A DNA stretch of 64,000 nucleotides from NCBI GenBank assembly GCA_030544235.1, contig CM060476.1, positions 26,700,733-26,764,732 of the forward strand, given 5' to 3'. The DNA is from Lepturacanthus savala. Its lineage: Eukaryota; Chordata; Actinopteri; Scombriformes; Trichiuridae. The translations under genes and the position numbers were made by a program. Shown piece by piece: positions 7,986-21,965 of the stretch; the stretch's first letter is position 1, and every line of letters begins with the position of its first letter. Below the pieces are notes generated by a model. That model had not been told where the DNA came from. It saw nothing but the letters and a program-made list of their open reading frames with translations, and did no database searches.

Positions 7986-8620
7986 CAGTACTGGTCTTTT
8001 TCCTTTTGCAACTCCTCTTGTGGTGCAGATAGAAACAGAGCACGGGTACGCTCTCTGTATCCCTCTCTCCACCACCCCACCAATTTGTTTGTCCTGTGCC
8101 ACATGTCTGTCTGCATTTGCCAAATACTGCAGCTACATATTGATGCATTTTATATAGTTTTGGTTGTCCCCTTGAGACTTTGAAAGTCGTCACTGTGCGT
8201 AAATGTCTAACTAATACAAGGTTTTGTTTTCCTTTCTCTAGAATGTAAACAGGTCAGCTAAATTCCTAAGTTAGGTAGGTATTCTTGTCATTACGACAGG
8301 AACCTGGTAAAATCATTGAACAGTTGGAAGGAAGTTCAGATCTTGGTCAAGTCAACAGCTGCAACATCTCCATTGTCCACCTGGAAGATACACACACAAA
8401 CTTATACTGTCATGTTATGCAGAACAAAGAATAAAAGAATGGAAATAAGTAAATATGGGATAATTTATATGCATCATTCTAACAATGACCATGTTGACTT
8501 ACTGTGGAGAAACATGGAGTAGGAGTAGAGAACAAGCAAGACTTATTAGTCATTTTATAATCTGCTTGGTTGTTGTGTTTTTCCAGTTAATGCATCTACA
8601 CTGTAATATCACTAAAGAAT
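7986..8620. other. Gene-free stretch between Helitron and LINE remnants
   Basis: No protein similarity, RNA gene or repeat is recognised. An acceptor-like pyrimidine tract ending in TCTAG lies near 8241, which may be a relic of another Helitron exon boundary, but no coding match follows. Confidence 0.4.
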
Positions 8621-9291
8621 TTTAATGGTCATTGATAGTAACTGGTCTGCTCACTTTACCACCTTCTACAGCGGCTCCACTGACAGCATCCTGACCTACA
8701 ACATCACTTCCTGGTTCAGGAGCTGTAGTTTCCATGGACAACAAAAACAGCCAATTAGGACTGATGAAGACTGCCTACAGAACCGTTGCTGCTCCTGTCT
8801 CATCCTGATGGCGCTCTACCAACAGCAATGCATTCACACAGCTACCTCCACCATCAAAGACCCACTCCACCCTTCACTATGATCAACAGGTTTTACAAGC
8901 TGTAGGGCTTCAAGTGGACTGAATCCCCCCACACACACACTCACTGATACCCTGAACCCCCCAAACACACACCACCCCCCCAGCTGGACAACAACCAAGG
9001 ACAAGGTTTGAACTGATTTAAGGACATGTCTGAATTACTTTAAACAGCACTGGATTGGAGACATTGAAGCACCTTTTACTGAACCTCTGAAATTATTTGG
9101 TTATTAATGCTGTGAAATACTGTTTTTAAATATGTGATTGAAAATATATTTTTTTATAGATAGAATTTTTTAGTAATCATTTAATCACCATTTTTTATGT
9201 AATGTCAATGATGAGAAGCAATTTAATTTCAGACTGAATGTAAATGTGGAGTGAAATGACAATAAAGTGAACTTTGAATCTAGAATCTAAT
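8621..9291 (+). mobile_element. 3' end of a CR1/L2/Rex-type LINE
   Basis: The frame from about 8627 reads HFTTFYSGSTDSILTYNITS, then CIHTATSTIKDPLHPSL and a stop at 8879-8881. This has the shape of the last part of the reverse-transcriptase ORF in CR1/L2/Rex-clade LINEs (family knowledge), including the expected CxxKA-x-I-I-D-P-HP motif in altered form. The middle has lost the frame (a Q-rich stretch). A C/CA-rich tract at 8925-8990 follows, then an AT-rich 3' UTR with CAATAAAGTGAACTTTGAA and a short reiterated GAATCTA tail at 9275-9291, which is how these LINEs end. Upstream RT and endonuclease domains are absent, as in a 5'-truncated copy. Confidence 0.6.
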
Positions 9292-10170
9292 GTCTGAGGA
9301 TTTTAATAACATACATAGATGTACTGTGAAGGTTTTAGGTTAAGTATGTTATACATGGATATTAATACATTAGATATAGATATTTTATGCAAGTGACATA
9401 AATACATGAATAAATTAATTTAAATAAAATAATGTATTAAGGAGGTATATAGCTACATATCAAAGACATGGCATCTCATAAGAATACCCTCCTCAATGAT
9501 GATGTTGGAAAATATCTTAGATGATAGAATTCAGAATTTTTGAGTTAGAAGCAGTTGGTCTGTGTCAGTGATGTCATCATCACCATGGAAAGACCACAGC
9601 TTCGTGACTGAGCTGATTTCTCTAAAAGACATGAAAGCTGATTGGTCAATAGTTTTTCATCAATAACTTTGGATTTAAAGTCCCCACAACCATCAAACTT
9701 TGTAGTATTAATAAAGAGGACCCCAGCATCCCATCCATGGTATCACGACCATTATAAAACTCCAGCAAGGACTCCCAACAGCCCAGACCCAACTCACAAT
9801 TTCCGCGTGAATTGTCTAGTTTTTCTTTAACTTTACTTCTCATCATTACAGACATTGATTTCAACAACAACATCATTACATACTCACAATACATTTTAAC
9901 TTTTAATTTAATGTTAGTATAGGCATTTCAGGCACTAGAGTGCGTTTGACCACTGTTGTTGACACAGTTGTTCTTCCTTGTACCCACTGGTGTATGTAAA
10001 GCCTTATATTTGAGATTGAACAAGGCCTTCCCATGGCTTCTTGATGAAATTATTTAAATTCATGTGGCCTTCTGTCACCTTTGTGCTGTTCCTGTAATAA
10101 CCCCAGTGGTGACCTTTATGCCAAAAGAATTTCACTTTGTTACTATAGATGTCTGGATTCTGGATGTCTG
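9292..10170. other. Gene-free flank before the satellite
   Basis: AT-rich and apparently single-copy within the window. A TATAAAA at 9753-9759 stands near open but unrecognised sequence, and I do not call it a promoter. A 10-bp direct repeat GATGTCTGGA lies at 10148-10157 and 10163-10172, right at the array edge. Confidence 0.5.
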
Positions 10171-10870
10171 GAAAACGATATCGGACTTTCCCAGGTGAAT
10201 TTCTAATCCAAAACTATACCATTGCACATAAAATGAAAGGTAAATAAGATTTTCTGTAAAAAAATATTGCACTGATTAGGCCGACATAGCTTTCTATCTT
10301 ATTGTGCTCTTCAGAATGAGAGAAGATTCTGGAGCCATAAAAACTTTAAAACATGAACCACATGAAAACAATAGCTTTCCCAGGTGAATTCTTAATGTAA
10401 AACTATACCATTGTACATAAAATCAAAGGTAAACAAGATTTTCTGTAAAACTCTTATGGTTTTACAGAAAATCTTGAAAGGTATGTAGGCCTGATTAGGC
10501 CTACATACCTTTTTATCTTTTAGGCTCTTCAGACCGAGAGAATGCTTCTGGAGCCATAAAAAGTTTAAAACATGAACCACATGAAAACAATAGCTTTTCC
10601 AGGTGAATTTGTAGTTCAAAACTATACCGTTTTACGTAAAGTAAAAGGTAAACAAGATTTTCTGTAAAAATATTGCACTGATTTAGACGTACATCACTTT
10701 TTATCTTATTGTGCTCTTCAGACCGAGAGAAAGCTTCGGGAGCCATAAAAAGTTTAAAACATGAACCAAATGAAAACAATAGCTTTCCCAGATGAAATTC
10801 TAATCCCAAACTATACCATTTCACACAAAGTAAAAGGTAAATAAGATTTTCTGTAAAAATATTTCACTGA
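10171..10870 (+). repeat. Diverged edge monomers of the satellite
   Basis: The first three to four copies share variants rarely seen inside: GGAGCCATAAAAA instead of GGAGCAATAAAAA, CATGAACCA instead of CACAAACCA, and single changes elsewhere. The third spacing is 219 bp instead of 189 because of the hairpin insertion. Greater divergence at an array edge is the usual result of less homogenisation there. Confidence 0.85.
10435..10512. repeat. Two adjacent perfect hairpins inside one monomer
   Basis: Hairpin 1 has arms AAGATTTTCTGTAAAA (10435-10450) and its exact reverse complement (10460-10475), with a 9-bp loop. Hairpin 2 has arms AAAGGTATGTAGGCCT (10477-10492) and its exact reverse complement (10497-10512), with loop GATT. 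One arm of each is normal monomer sequence; the extra arms make the monomer 30 bp longer. Confidence 0.95.
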
Positions 10871-11499
10871 TTTAGATGTACATGGCTTTTTACCTCATTG
10901 TGCTCTTCCGACCGAGAGAATGCATATGGAGCAATAAAAACTTTAAAACATAAACCACATGAAAACAATAGCTTTTCCAGGTGAATTTCTGATCCAAAAC
11001 AATACCATTTTACATATAGTAAATGGTAAATGATATTTTCTATAAAAATATTGAACTGATTTAGGCCTATATAGCTTTTTGTCTTTTTGGGCTCTTCAGA
11101 CCGAGAGAATGCATATGGAGCAATAAAAAGTTTAAAACACAAACCACATGAAAACAATAGCTTTTCCAGGTGAATTTCTGATCCAAAACTATACCATTTT
11201 ACATATAGTAAAAGGTAAATAAGATTTTCTGTAAAAATATTGTACTGATGTAGGCCTACATAGCTTTTGGTCTTTTTGTGCTCTTCCGACCGAGAGAATG
11301 CATATGGAGCAATAAAAGGTTTAAAACACAAACCACATGAAAACAATAGCTTTTCCAGGTGAATTTCTGATCCAAAACTATACCATTTTACATATAGTAA
11401 AAGGTAAATAAGATTTTCTGTAAAAATATTGTTCTGATTTAGACTTATATAGCTTTTTGTCTTTTTGTGCTCTTCAGACCGAGAGAATGCATATGGAGC

Positions 11500-12580
11500 A
11501 ATAAAAACTTTAAAACACAAACCACATGAAAACAATAGCTTTTCCAGGTGAATTTCTGATCCAAAACTATACCATTTCACATAAAGTAAAAGGTAAATAA
11601 GTTTTTCTATAAAAATATTGTACTGATTTAGGCCTATATAGCTTTTTGTCTTTTTGGGCTCTTCAGACCGAGAGAATGCATATGGAGCAATAAAAACTTT
11701 AAAACACAAACCACATGAAAACAATAGCTTTTCCAGGTGAATTTCTGATCCAAAACTATACCATTTTACATAAAGTAAAAGGTAAATAAGTTTTTCTATA
11801 AAAATATTGTACTGATTTAGGCCTATATAGCTTTTTGTCTTTTTGGGCTCTTCAGACCGAGAGAATGCATATGGAGCAATAAAAACTTTAAAACACAAAC
11901 CACATAAAAACAATAGCTTTTCCAGGTGAATTTCTGATCCAAAACTATACCATTTCACATAAAGTAAAAGGTAAATAAGTTTTTCTATAAAAATATTGTA
12001 CTGATTTAGGCCTATATAGCTTTTTGTCTTTTTGGGCTCTTCAGACCGAGAGAATGCATATGGAGCAATAAAAACTTTAAAACACAAACCACATGAAAAC
12101 AATAGCTTTTCCAGGTGAATTTCTGATCCAAAACTATACCATTTCACATAAAGTAAAAGGTAAATAAGTTTTTCTATAAAAATATTGTACTGATTTAGGC
12201 CTATATAGCTTTTTGTCTTTTTGGGCTCTTCAGACCGAGAGAATGCATATGGAGCAATAAAAACTTTAAAACACAAACCACATGAAAACAATAGCTTTTC
12301 CAGGTAAATTTCTGATCCAAAACTATACCATTTCACATAAAGTAAAAGGTAAATAAGTTTTTCTATGAAAATATTGTACTGATTTAGGCCTTTATAGCTT
12401 TTTGTCTTTTTGGGCTCTTCAGACCGAGAGAATGCATATGGAGCAATAAAAACTTTAAAACACAAACCACATGAAAACAATAGCTTTTCCAGGTGAATTT
12501 CTGATCCAAAACTATACCATTTCATATAAAGTAAAAGGTAAATGAGTTTTTCTATAAAAATATTGTACTGATTTAGGCCT
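11500..12580 (+). repeat. Satellite block duplicated at 15,093-16,173
   Basis: Rare variants recur at a fixed offset of 3,593 bp (19 monomers plus 2 bp): CACATAAAAAC at 11901 and 15494, CCAGGTAAATTT at 12300 and 15893, and GGCCTTTATAG near 12388 and 15981. The matching run covers about six monomers, with a few substitutions. Confidence 0.75.
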
Positions 12581-13604
12581 ATATAGCTTTTTGTCTTTTT
12601 GGGCTCTTCAGACCGAGAGAATGCATATGGAGCAATAAAAACTTTAAAACACAAACCACATGAAAACAATAGCTTTTCCAGGTGAATTTCTGATCCAAAA
12701 CTATACCATTTCACATAAAGTAAAATTTATATAAGTTTTTCTATGAAAATATTGTACTGATTTAGGCCTATATAGCTTTTTGTCTTTTTGGGCTCTTCAG
12801 ACCGAGAGAATGAATATGGAGCAATAAAAACTTTAAAACACAAACCACATGAAAACAATAGCTTTTCCAGGTGAATTTCTGATCCAAAACTATACCATTT
12901 TACATATAGTAAAAGGTAAATAAGATTTTCTGTAAAAATATTGTACTGATTTAGGCCTACATAGCTTTTGGTCTTTTTGTGCTCTTCCGACCGAGAGAAT
13001 GCATATGGAGCAATAAAAACTTTAAAAGACAAACCACATGAAAACAATAGCTTTTCCAGGTGAATTTCTGATCCAAAACTATACCATTTCACATAAAGTA
13101 AAAGGTAAATAAGTTTTTCTATAAAAATATTGTACTGATTTAGGCCTATAATAGCTTTTTGTCTTTTTGGGCTCTTCAGACCGAGAGAATGCATATGGAG
13201 CAATAAAAACTTTAAAACACAAACCACATGAAAACAATAGCTTTTCCAGGTGAATTTCTGATCCAAAACTATACCATTTCACATAAAATAAAAGGTAAAT
13301 AAGTTTTTTTGTAAAAATATTGTACTGATTTAGGCCTACATAGCTTTTGGTCTTTTTGTGCTCTTCCGACCGAGAGAATGCATATGGAGCAATAAAAACT
13401 TTAAAACACAAACCACATTGAAAACAATAGCTTTTCCAAGTGAATTTCTGATCCAAAACTATACCATTTCACATAAAGTAAAAGGTAAATAAGTTTTTCT
13501 ATAAAAATATTGTACTGATTTAGGCCTATATAGCTTTTTGTCTTTTTGGGCTCTTCAGACCGAGAGAATGCATATGGAGCAATAAAAACTTTAAAACACA
13601 AACC

Positions 13605-16292
13605 TCATGAAAACAATAGCTTTTCCAGGTGAATTTCTGATCCAAAACTATACCATTTCACATAAAGTAAAAGGTAAATAAGTTTTTCTATGAAAATATT
13701 GTACTGATTTAGGCCTATATAGCTTTTTGTCTTTTTGGGCTCTTCAGACCGAGAGAATGCATATGGAGCAATAAAAACTTTAAAACACAAACCACATGAA
13801 AACAATAGCTTTTCCAGGTGAATTTCTGATCCAAAACTATACCATTTCACATAAAATAAAAGGTAAATAAGTTTTTTTGTAAAAATATTGTACTGATTTA
13901 GGCCTATATAGCTTTTTGTCTTTTTGGGCTCTTCAGACCGAGAGAATGCATATGGAGCAATAAAAACTTTAAAACACAAACCACAGGAAAACAATAGCTT
14001 TTCCAGGTGAATTTCTGATCCAAAACTATACCATTTCACATAAAGTAAAAGGTAAATAAGATTTTCTATAAAAATATTGTTCTGATTTAGGCTTACATAG
14101 CTTTTTGTCTTTTTGTTCTCTTCAGACTGAGAGAATGCATATGGAGCAATAAAAACTTTAAAACACAAACCACATGAAAACAATAGCTTTTCCAGGTGAA
14201 TTTCTGATCCAAAACTATACCATTTCACATAAAGTAAAAGGTAAATAAGTTTTTCTATAAAAATATTGTACTGATTTAGGCTTACATAGCTTTTTGTCTT
14301 TTTGTTCTCTTCAGACCGAGAGAATGCATATGGAGCAATAAAAACTTTAAAACACAAACCACATGAAAACAATAGCTTTTCCAGGTGAATTTCTGATCCA
14401 AAACTATACCATTTTACATATAGTAAAAGGTAAATAAGATTTTCTGTAAAAATATTGTACTGATTTAGGCTTACATAGCTTTTTGTCTTTTTGTTCTCTT
14501 CAGACCGAGAGAATGCATATGGAGCAATAAAAACTTTAAAACACAAACCACATGAAAACAATAGCTTTTCCAGGTGAATTTCTGATCCAAAACTATACCA
14601 TTTCACATAAAGTAAAAGGTAAATAAGTTTTTCTATGAAAATATTGTACTGATTTAGGCCTATATAGCTTTTTGTCTTTTTGGGCTCTTCAGACCGAGAG
14701 AATGCATATGGAGCAATAAAAACTTTAAAACACAAACCACATGAAAACAATAGCTTTTCCAGGTGAATTTCTGATCCAAAACTATACCATTTCACATAAA
14801 GTAAAAGGTAAATGAGATTTTCTATAAAAATATTGTTCTGATTTAGGCTTACATAGCTTTTTGTCTTTTTGTTCTCTTCAGACCGAGAAAATGCATATGG
14901 AGCAATAAAAACTTTAAAACACAAACCACATGAAAACAATAGCTTTTCCAGGTGAATTTCTGATCCAAAACTATACCATTTCACATAAAATAAAAGGTAA
15001 ATAAGTTTTTTTGTAAAAATATTGTACTGATTTAGGCCTATATAGCTTTTTGTCTTTTTGGGCTCTTCAGACCGAGAGAATGCATATGGAGCAATAAAAA
15101 CTTTAAAACACAAACCACATGAAAACAATAGCTTTTCCAGGTGAATTTCTGATCCAAAACTATACCATTTCACATAAAGTAAAAGGTAAATAAGTTTTTC
15201 TATAAAAATATTGTACTGATTTAGGCCTATATAGCTTTTTGTCTTTTTGGGCTCTTCAGACCGAGAGAATGCATATGGAGCAATAAAAACTTTAAAACAC
15301 AAACCACATGAAAACAATAGCTTTTCCAGGTGAATTTCTGATCCAAAACTATACCATTTTACATATAGTAAAAGGTAAATAAGTTTTTCTATAAAAATAT
15401 TGTACTGATTTAGGCCTATATAGCTTTTTGTCTTTTTGGGCTCTTCAGACCGAGAGAATGCATATGGAGCAATAAAAACTTTAAAACACAAACCACATAA
15501 AAACAATAGCTTTTCCAGGTGAATTTCTGATCCAAAACTATACCATTTCACATAAAGTAAAAGGTAAATAAGTTTTTCTATAAAAATATTGTACTGATTT
15601 AGGCCTATATAGCTTTTTGTCTTTTTGGGCTCTTCAGACCGAGAGAATGCATATGGAGCAATAAAAACTTTAAAACACAAACCACATGAAAACAATAGCT
15701 TTTCCAGGTGAATTTCTGATCCAAAACTATACCATTTCACATAAAGTAAAAGGTAAATAAGTTTTTCTATAAAAATATTGTACTGATTTAGGCCTATATA
15801 GCTTTTTGTCTTTTTGGGCTCTTCAGACCGAGAGAATGCATATGGAGCAATAAAAACTTTAAAACACAAACCACATGAAAACAATAGCTTTTCCAGGTAA
15901 ATTTCTGATCCAAAACTATACCATTTCACATAAAGTAAAAGGTAAATAAGTTTTTCTATGAAAATATTGTACTGATTTAGGCCTTTATAGCTTTTTGTCT
16001 TTTTGGGCTCTTCAGACCGAGAGAATGCATATGGAGCAATAAAAACTTTAAAACACAAACCACATGAAAACAATAGCTTTTCCAGGTGAATTTCTGATCC
16101 AAAACTATACCATTTCATATAAAGTAAAAGGTAAATGAGTTTTTCTATAAAAATATTGTACTGATTTAGGCCTATAATAGCTTTTTGTCTTTTTGGGCTC
16201 TTCAGACCGAGAGAATGCATATGGAGCAATAAAAACTTTAAAACACAAACCACATGAAAACAATAGCTTTTCCAGGTGAATTTCTGATCCAA
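13605..16292 (-). other. Longest stop-free satellite frame (895 codons), not called a gene
   Basis: This is the longest of many minus-strand open frames created by the repeat: 189 bp is 63 codons and the consensus has no stop in this frame, so the same 63-residue hydrophobic unit (KWYSFGSEIHLEKLLFSCGL and so on) repeats about 14 times. It starts and ends only where single-base indels in monomers change the frame. Starts vary with the accidental presence of ATG. Elsewhere the same frame is interrupted by shared 1-bp insertions (for example in ACCACATTGAAAAC) and by a TAA made by AAAGTTAAAGG variants. No initiation context, intron or unique sequence is attached. I treat it as a by-product of the repeat period. 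Confidence 0.9.
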
Positions 16293-17429
16293 AACTATAC
16301 CATTTCACATAAAATAAAAGGTAAATAAGTTTTTTTGTAAAAATATTGTACTGATTTAGGCCTATATAGCTTTTTGTCTTTTTGGGCTCTTCAGACCGAG
16401 AGAATGCATATGGAGCAATAAAAACTTTAAAACACAAACCACATGAAAACAATAGCTTTTCCAGGTGAATTTCTGATCCAAAACTATACCATTTCACATA
16501 AAGTAAAAGGTAAATAAGTTTTTCTATAAAAATATTGTACTGATTTAGGCCTATATAGCTTTTTGTCTTTTTGGGCTCTTCAGACCGAGAGAATGCCTAT
16601 GGAGCAATAAAAACTTTAAAACACAAACCACATGAAAACAATAGCTTTTCCAGGTGAATTTCTGATCCAAAACTATACCATTTCACATAAAGTAAAAGGT
16701 AAATAAGTTTTTCTATGAAAATATTGTACTGATTTAGGCCTATATAGCTTTTTGTCTTTTTGGGCTCTTCAGACCGAGAGAATGCCTATGGAGCAATAAA
16801 AACTTTAAAACACAAACCACAAGAAAACAATAGCTTTTCCAGGTGAATTTCTGATCCAAAACTATACCATTTCACATAAAGTAAAAGGTAAATAAGTTTT
16901 TCTATGAAAATATTGTACTGATTTAGGCCTATATAGCTTTTTGTCTTTTTGGGCTCTTCAGACCGAGAGAATGCATATGGAGCAATAAAAACTGTAAAAC
17001 ACAAACCACATGAAAACAATAGCTTTTCCAGGTGAATTTCTGATCCAAAACTATACCATTTCACATAAAGTAAAAGGTAAATAAGTTTTTCTATAAAAAT
17101 ATTGTACTGATTTAGGCCTATATAGCTTTTTGTCTTTTTGGGCTCTTCAGACCGAGAGAATGCATATGGAGCAATAAAAACTTTAAAACACAAACCACAT
17201 GAAAACAATAGCTTTTCCAGGTGAATTTCTGATCCAAAACTATACCATTTCACATAAAGTAAAAGGTAAATAAGTTTTTCTATAAAAATATTGTACTGAT
17301 TTAGGCCTATAATAGCTTTTTGTCTTTTTGGGCTCTTCAGACCGAGAGAATGCATATGGAGCAATAAAAACTTTAAAACACAAACCACATGAAAACAATA
17401 GCTTTTCCAGGTGAATTTCTGATCCAAAA

Positions 17430-19320
17430 CTATACCATTTTACATAAAGTAAAAGGTAAATAAGTTTTTCTATGAAAATATTGTACTGATTTAGGCCTAT
17501 ATAGCTTTTTGTCTTTTTGGGCTCTTCAGACCGAGAGAATGCATATGGAGCAATAAAAACTTTAAAACACAAACCACATGAAAACAATAGCTTTTCCAGG
17601 TGAATTTCTGATCCAAAACTATACCATTTTACATAAAGTAAAAGGTAAATAAGTTTTTCTATAAAAATATTGTACTGATTTAGGCCTATATAGCTTTTTG
17701 TCTTTTTGTGCTCTTCAGACCGAGAGAATGCATATGGAGCAATAAAAACTTTAAAATACAAACCACATGAAAACAATAGCTTTTCCAAGTGAATTTCTGA
17801 TCCAAAACTATACCATTTCACATAAAGTAAAAGGTAAATAAGTTTTTCTATAAAAATATTGTACTGATTTAGGCCTATATAGCTTTTTGTCTTTTTGGGC
17901 TCTTCAGACCGAGAGAATGCATATGGAGCAATAAAAACTTTAAAACACAAACCTCATGAAAACAATAGCTTTTCCAGGTGAATTTCTGATCCAAAACTAT
18001 ACCATTTCACATAAAGTAAAAGGTAAATAAGTTTTTCTATGAAAATATTGTACTGATTTAGGCCTATATAGCTTTTTGTCTTTTTGGGCTCTTCAGACCG
18101 AGAGAATGCATATGGAGCAATAAAAACTTTAAAACACAAACCACATGAAAACAATAGCTTTTCCAGGTGAATTTCTGATCCAAAACTATACCATTTCACA
18201 TAAAATAAAAGGTAAATAAGTTTTTTTGTAAAAATATTGTACTGATTTAGGCCTATATAGCTTTTTGTCTTTTTGGGCTCTTCAGACCGAGAGAATGCAT
18301 ATGGAGCAATAAAAACTTTAAAACACAAACCACATGAAAACAATAGCTTTTCCAGGTGAATTTCTGATCCAAAACTATACCATTTTACATAAAGTAAAAG
18401 GTAAATAAGTTTTTCTATGAAAATATTGTACTGATTTAGGCCTATATAGCTTTTTGTCTTTTTGGGCTCTTCAGACCGAGAGAATGCATATGGAGCAATA
18501 AAAACTTTAAAACACAAACCACATGAAAACAATAGCTTTTCCAGGTGAATTTCTGATCCAAAACTATACCATTTTACATAAAGTAAAAGGTAAATAAGTT
18601 TTTCTATAAAAATATTGTACTGATTTAGGCCTATATAGCTTTTTGTCTTTTTGTGCTCTTCAGACCGAGAGAATGCATATGGAGCAATAAAAACTTTAAA
18701 ATACAAACCACATGAAAACAATAGCTTTTCCAAGTGAATTTCTGATCCAAAACTATACCATTTCACATAAAGTAAAAGGTAAATAAGTTTTTCTATAAAA
18801 ATATTGTACTGATTTAGGCCTATATAGCTTTTTGTCTTTTTGGGCTCTTCAGACCGAGAGAATGCATATGGAGCAATAAAAACTTTAAAACACAAACCTC
18901 ATGAAAACAATAGCTTTTCCAGGTGAATTTCTGATCCAAAACTATACCATTTCACATAAAGTAAAAGGTAAATAAGTTTTTCTATGAAAATATTGTACTG
19001 ATTTAGGCCTATATAGCTTTTTGTCTTTTTGGGCTCTTCAGACCGAGAGAATGCATATGGAGCAATAAAAACTTTAAAACACAAACCACATGAAAACAAT
19101 AGCTTTTCCAGGTGAATTTCTGATCCAAAACTATACCATTTCACATAAAATAAAAGGTAAATAAGTTTTTTTGTAAAAATATTGTACTGATTTAGGCCTA
19201 TATAGCTTTTTGTCTTTTTGGGCTCTTCAGACCGAGAGAATGCATATGGAGCAATAAAAACTTTAAAACACAAACCACATGAAAACAACAGCTTTTCCAG
19301 GTGAATTTCTGATCCAAAAC
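17430..19320 (+). repeat. Five-monomer higher-order repeat, two copies (945 bp)
   Basis: Rare markers recur exactly 945 bp (5 x 189) apart: AAAATACAAACC at 17756 and 18701 (counted at ATACA), and ACCTCATGAAAAC at 17951 and 18896. The order of monomer subtypes is the same in both copies. Confidence 0.85.
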
Positions 19321-21965
19321 TATACCATTTCACATAAAGTAAAAGGTAAATAAGATTTTCTATAAAAATATTGTTCTGATTTAGGCTTACATAGCTTTTT
19401 GTCTTTTTGTTCTCTTCAGACTGAGAGAATGCATATGGAGCAATAAAAACTTTAAAACACAAACCACATGAAAACAATAGCTTTTCCAGGTGAATTTCTG
19501 ATCCAAAACTATACCATTTCACATAAAGTAAAAGGTAAATAAGTTTTTCTATAAAAATATTGTACTGATTTAGGCTTACATAGCTTTTTGTCTTTTTGTT
19601 CTCTTCAGACCGAGAGAATGCATATGGAGCAATAAAAACTTTAAAACACAAACCACATGAAAACAATAGCTTTTCCAGGTGAATTTCTGATCCAAAACTA
19701 TACCATTTTACATATAGTAAAAGGTAAATAAGATTTTCTGTAAAAATATTGTACTGATTTAGGCTTACATAGCTTTTTGTCTTTTTGTTCTCTTCAGACC
19801 GAGAGAATGCATATGGAGCAATAAAAACTTTAAAACACAAACCACATGAAAACAATAGCTTTTCCAGGTGAATTTCTGATCCAAAACTATACCATTTCAC
19901 ATAAAGTAAAAGGTAAATAAGTTTTTCTATGAAAATATTGTACTGATTTAGGCCTATATAGCTTTTTGTCTTTTTGGGCTCTTCAGACCGAGAGAATGCA
20001 TATGGAGCAATAAAAACTTTAAAACACAAACCACATGAAAACAATAGCTTTTCCAGGTGAATTTCTGATCCAAAACTATACCATTTCACATAAAATAAAA
20101 GGTAAATAAGTTTTTTTGTAAAAATATTGTACTGATTTAGGCCTATATAGCTTTTTGTCTTTTTGGGCTCTTCAAACCGAGAGAATGCATATGGAGCAAT
20201 AAAAACTTTAAAACACAAACCACATGAAAACAATAGCTTTTCCAGGTGAATTTCTGATCCAAAACTATACCATTTCACATAAAGTAAAAGGTAAATAAGA
20301 TTTTCTATAAAAATATTGTTCTGATTTAGGCTTACATAGCTTTTTGTCTTTTTGTTCTCTTCAGACTGAGAGAATGCATATGGAGCAATAAAAACTTTAA
20401 AACACAAACCACATGAAAACAATAGCTTTTCCAGGTGAATTTCTGATCCAAAACTATACCATTTCACATAAAGTAAAAGGTAAATAAGTTTTTCTATAAA
20501 AATATTGTACTGATTTAGGCTTACATAGCTTTTTGTCTTTTTGTTCTCTTCAGACCGAGAGAATGCATATGGAGCAATAAAAACTTTAAAACACAAACCA
20601 CATGAAAACAATAGCTTTTCCAGGTGAATTTCTGATCCAAAACTATACCATTTTACATATAGTAAAAGGTAAATAAGATTTTCTGTAAAAATATTGTACT
20701 GATTTAGGCTTACATAGCTTTTTGTCTTTTTGTTCTCTTCAGACCGAGAGAATGCATATGGAGCAATAAAAACTTTAAAACACAAACCACATGAAAACAA
20801 TAGCTTTTCCAGGTGAATTTCTGATCCAAAACTATACCATTTCACATAAAGTAAAAGGTAAATAAGTTTTTCTATGAAAATATTGTACTGATTTAGGCCT
20901 ATATAGCTTTTTGTCTTTTTGGGCTCTTCAGACCGAGAGAATGCATATGGAGCAATAAAAACTTTAAAACACAAACCTCATGAAAACAATAGCTTTTCCA
21001 GGTGAATTTCTGATCCAAAACTATACCATTTCACATAAAGTAAAAGGTAAATAAGTTTTTCTATGAAAATATTGTACTGATTTAGGCCTATATAGCTTTT
21101 TGTCTTTTTGGGCTCTTCAGACCGAGAGAATGCATATGGAGCAATAAAAACTTTAAAACACAAACCACATGAAAACAATAGCTTTTCCAGGTGAATTTCT
21201 GATCCAAAACTATACCATTTCACATAAAGTAAAAGGTAAATAAGATTTTCTATAAAAATATTGTTCTGATTTAGGCTTACATAGCTTTTTGTCTTTTTGT
21301 TCTCTTCAGACTGAGAGAATGCATATGGAGCAATAAAAACTTTAAAACACAAACCACATGAAAACAATAGCTTTTCCAGGTGAATTTCTGATCCAAAACT
21401 ATACCATTTCACATAAAGTAAAAGGTAAATAAGTTTTTCTATAAAAATATTGTACTGATTTAGGCTTACATAGCTTTTTGTCTTTTTGTTCTCTTCAGAC
21501 CGAGAGAATGCATATGGAGCAATAAAAACTTTAAAACACAAACCACATGAAAACAATAGCTTTTCCAGGTGAATTTCTGATCCAAAACTATACCATTTTA
21601 CATATAGTAAAAGGTAAATAAGATTTTCTGTAAAAATATTGTACTGATTTAGGCTTACATAGCTTTTTGTCTTTTTGTTCTCTTCAGACCGAGAGAATGC
21701 ATATGGAGCAATAAAAACTTTAAAACACAAACCACATGAAAACAATAGCTTTTCCAGGTGAATTTCTGATCCAAAACTATACCATTTCACATAAAGTAAA
21801 AGGTAAATAAGTTTTTCTATGAAAATATTGTACTGATTTAGGCCTATATAGCTTTTTGTCTTTTTGGGCTCTTCAGACCGAGAGAATGCATATGGAGCAA
21901 TAAAAACTTTAAAACACAAACCACATGAAAACAATAGCTTTTCCAGGTGAATTTCTGATCCAAAA
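19130..21965 (+). repeat. A different five-monomer higher-order repeat, three copies (945 bp)
   Basis: The variant CTGAGAGAATG falls at 19421, 20366 and 21311, exactly 945 bp apart. The subtype order (GTTCTC type with CTATAAAA, GTTCTC type, CATATAG type, GGGCTC type) recurs. The third copy has one substituted monomer (about 21,030), so the copies are not identical. Confidence 0.85.

Noticed and set aside
9642..9894. Possible promoter (TATAAAA at 9753) with short ORFs on both strands
   Set aside because: There is no coding similarity, no splice structure and no other promoter element; a TATA-like word in AT-rich DNA is expected by chance.
1..10170. tRNA, 5S rRNA or other RNA genes
   Set aside because: I looked for tRNA A/B-box words and conserved rRNA stretches and saw none that hold together; a structure-based scan would be needed to exclude small ones.
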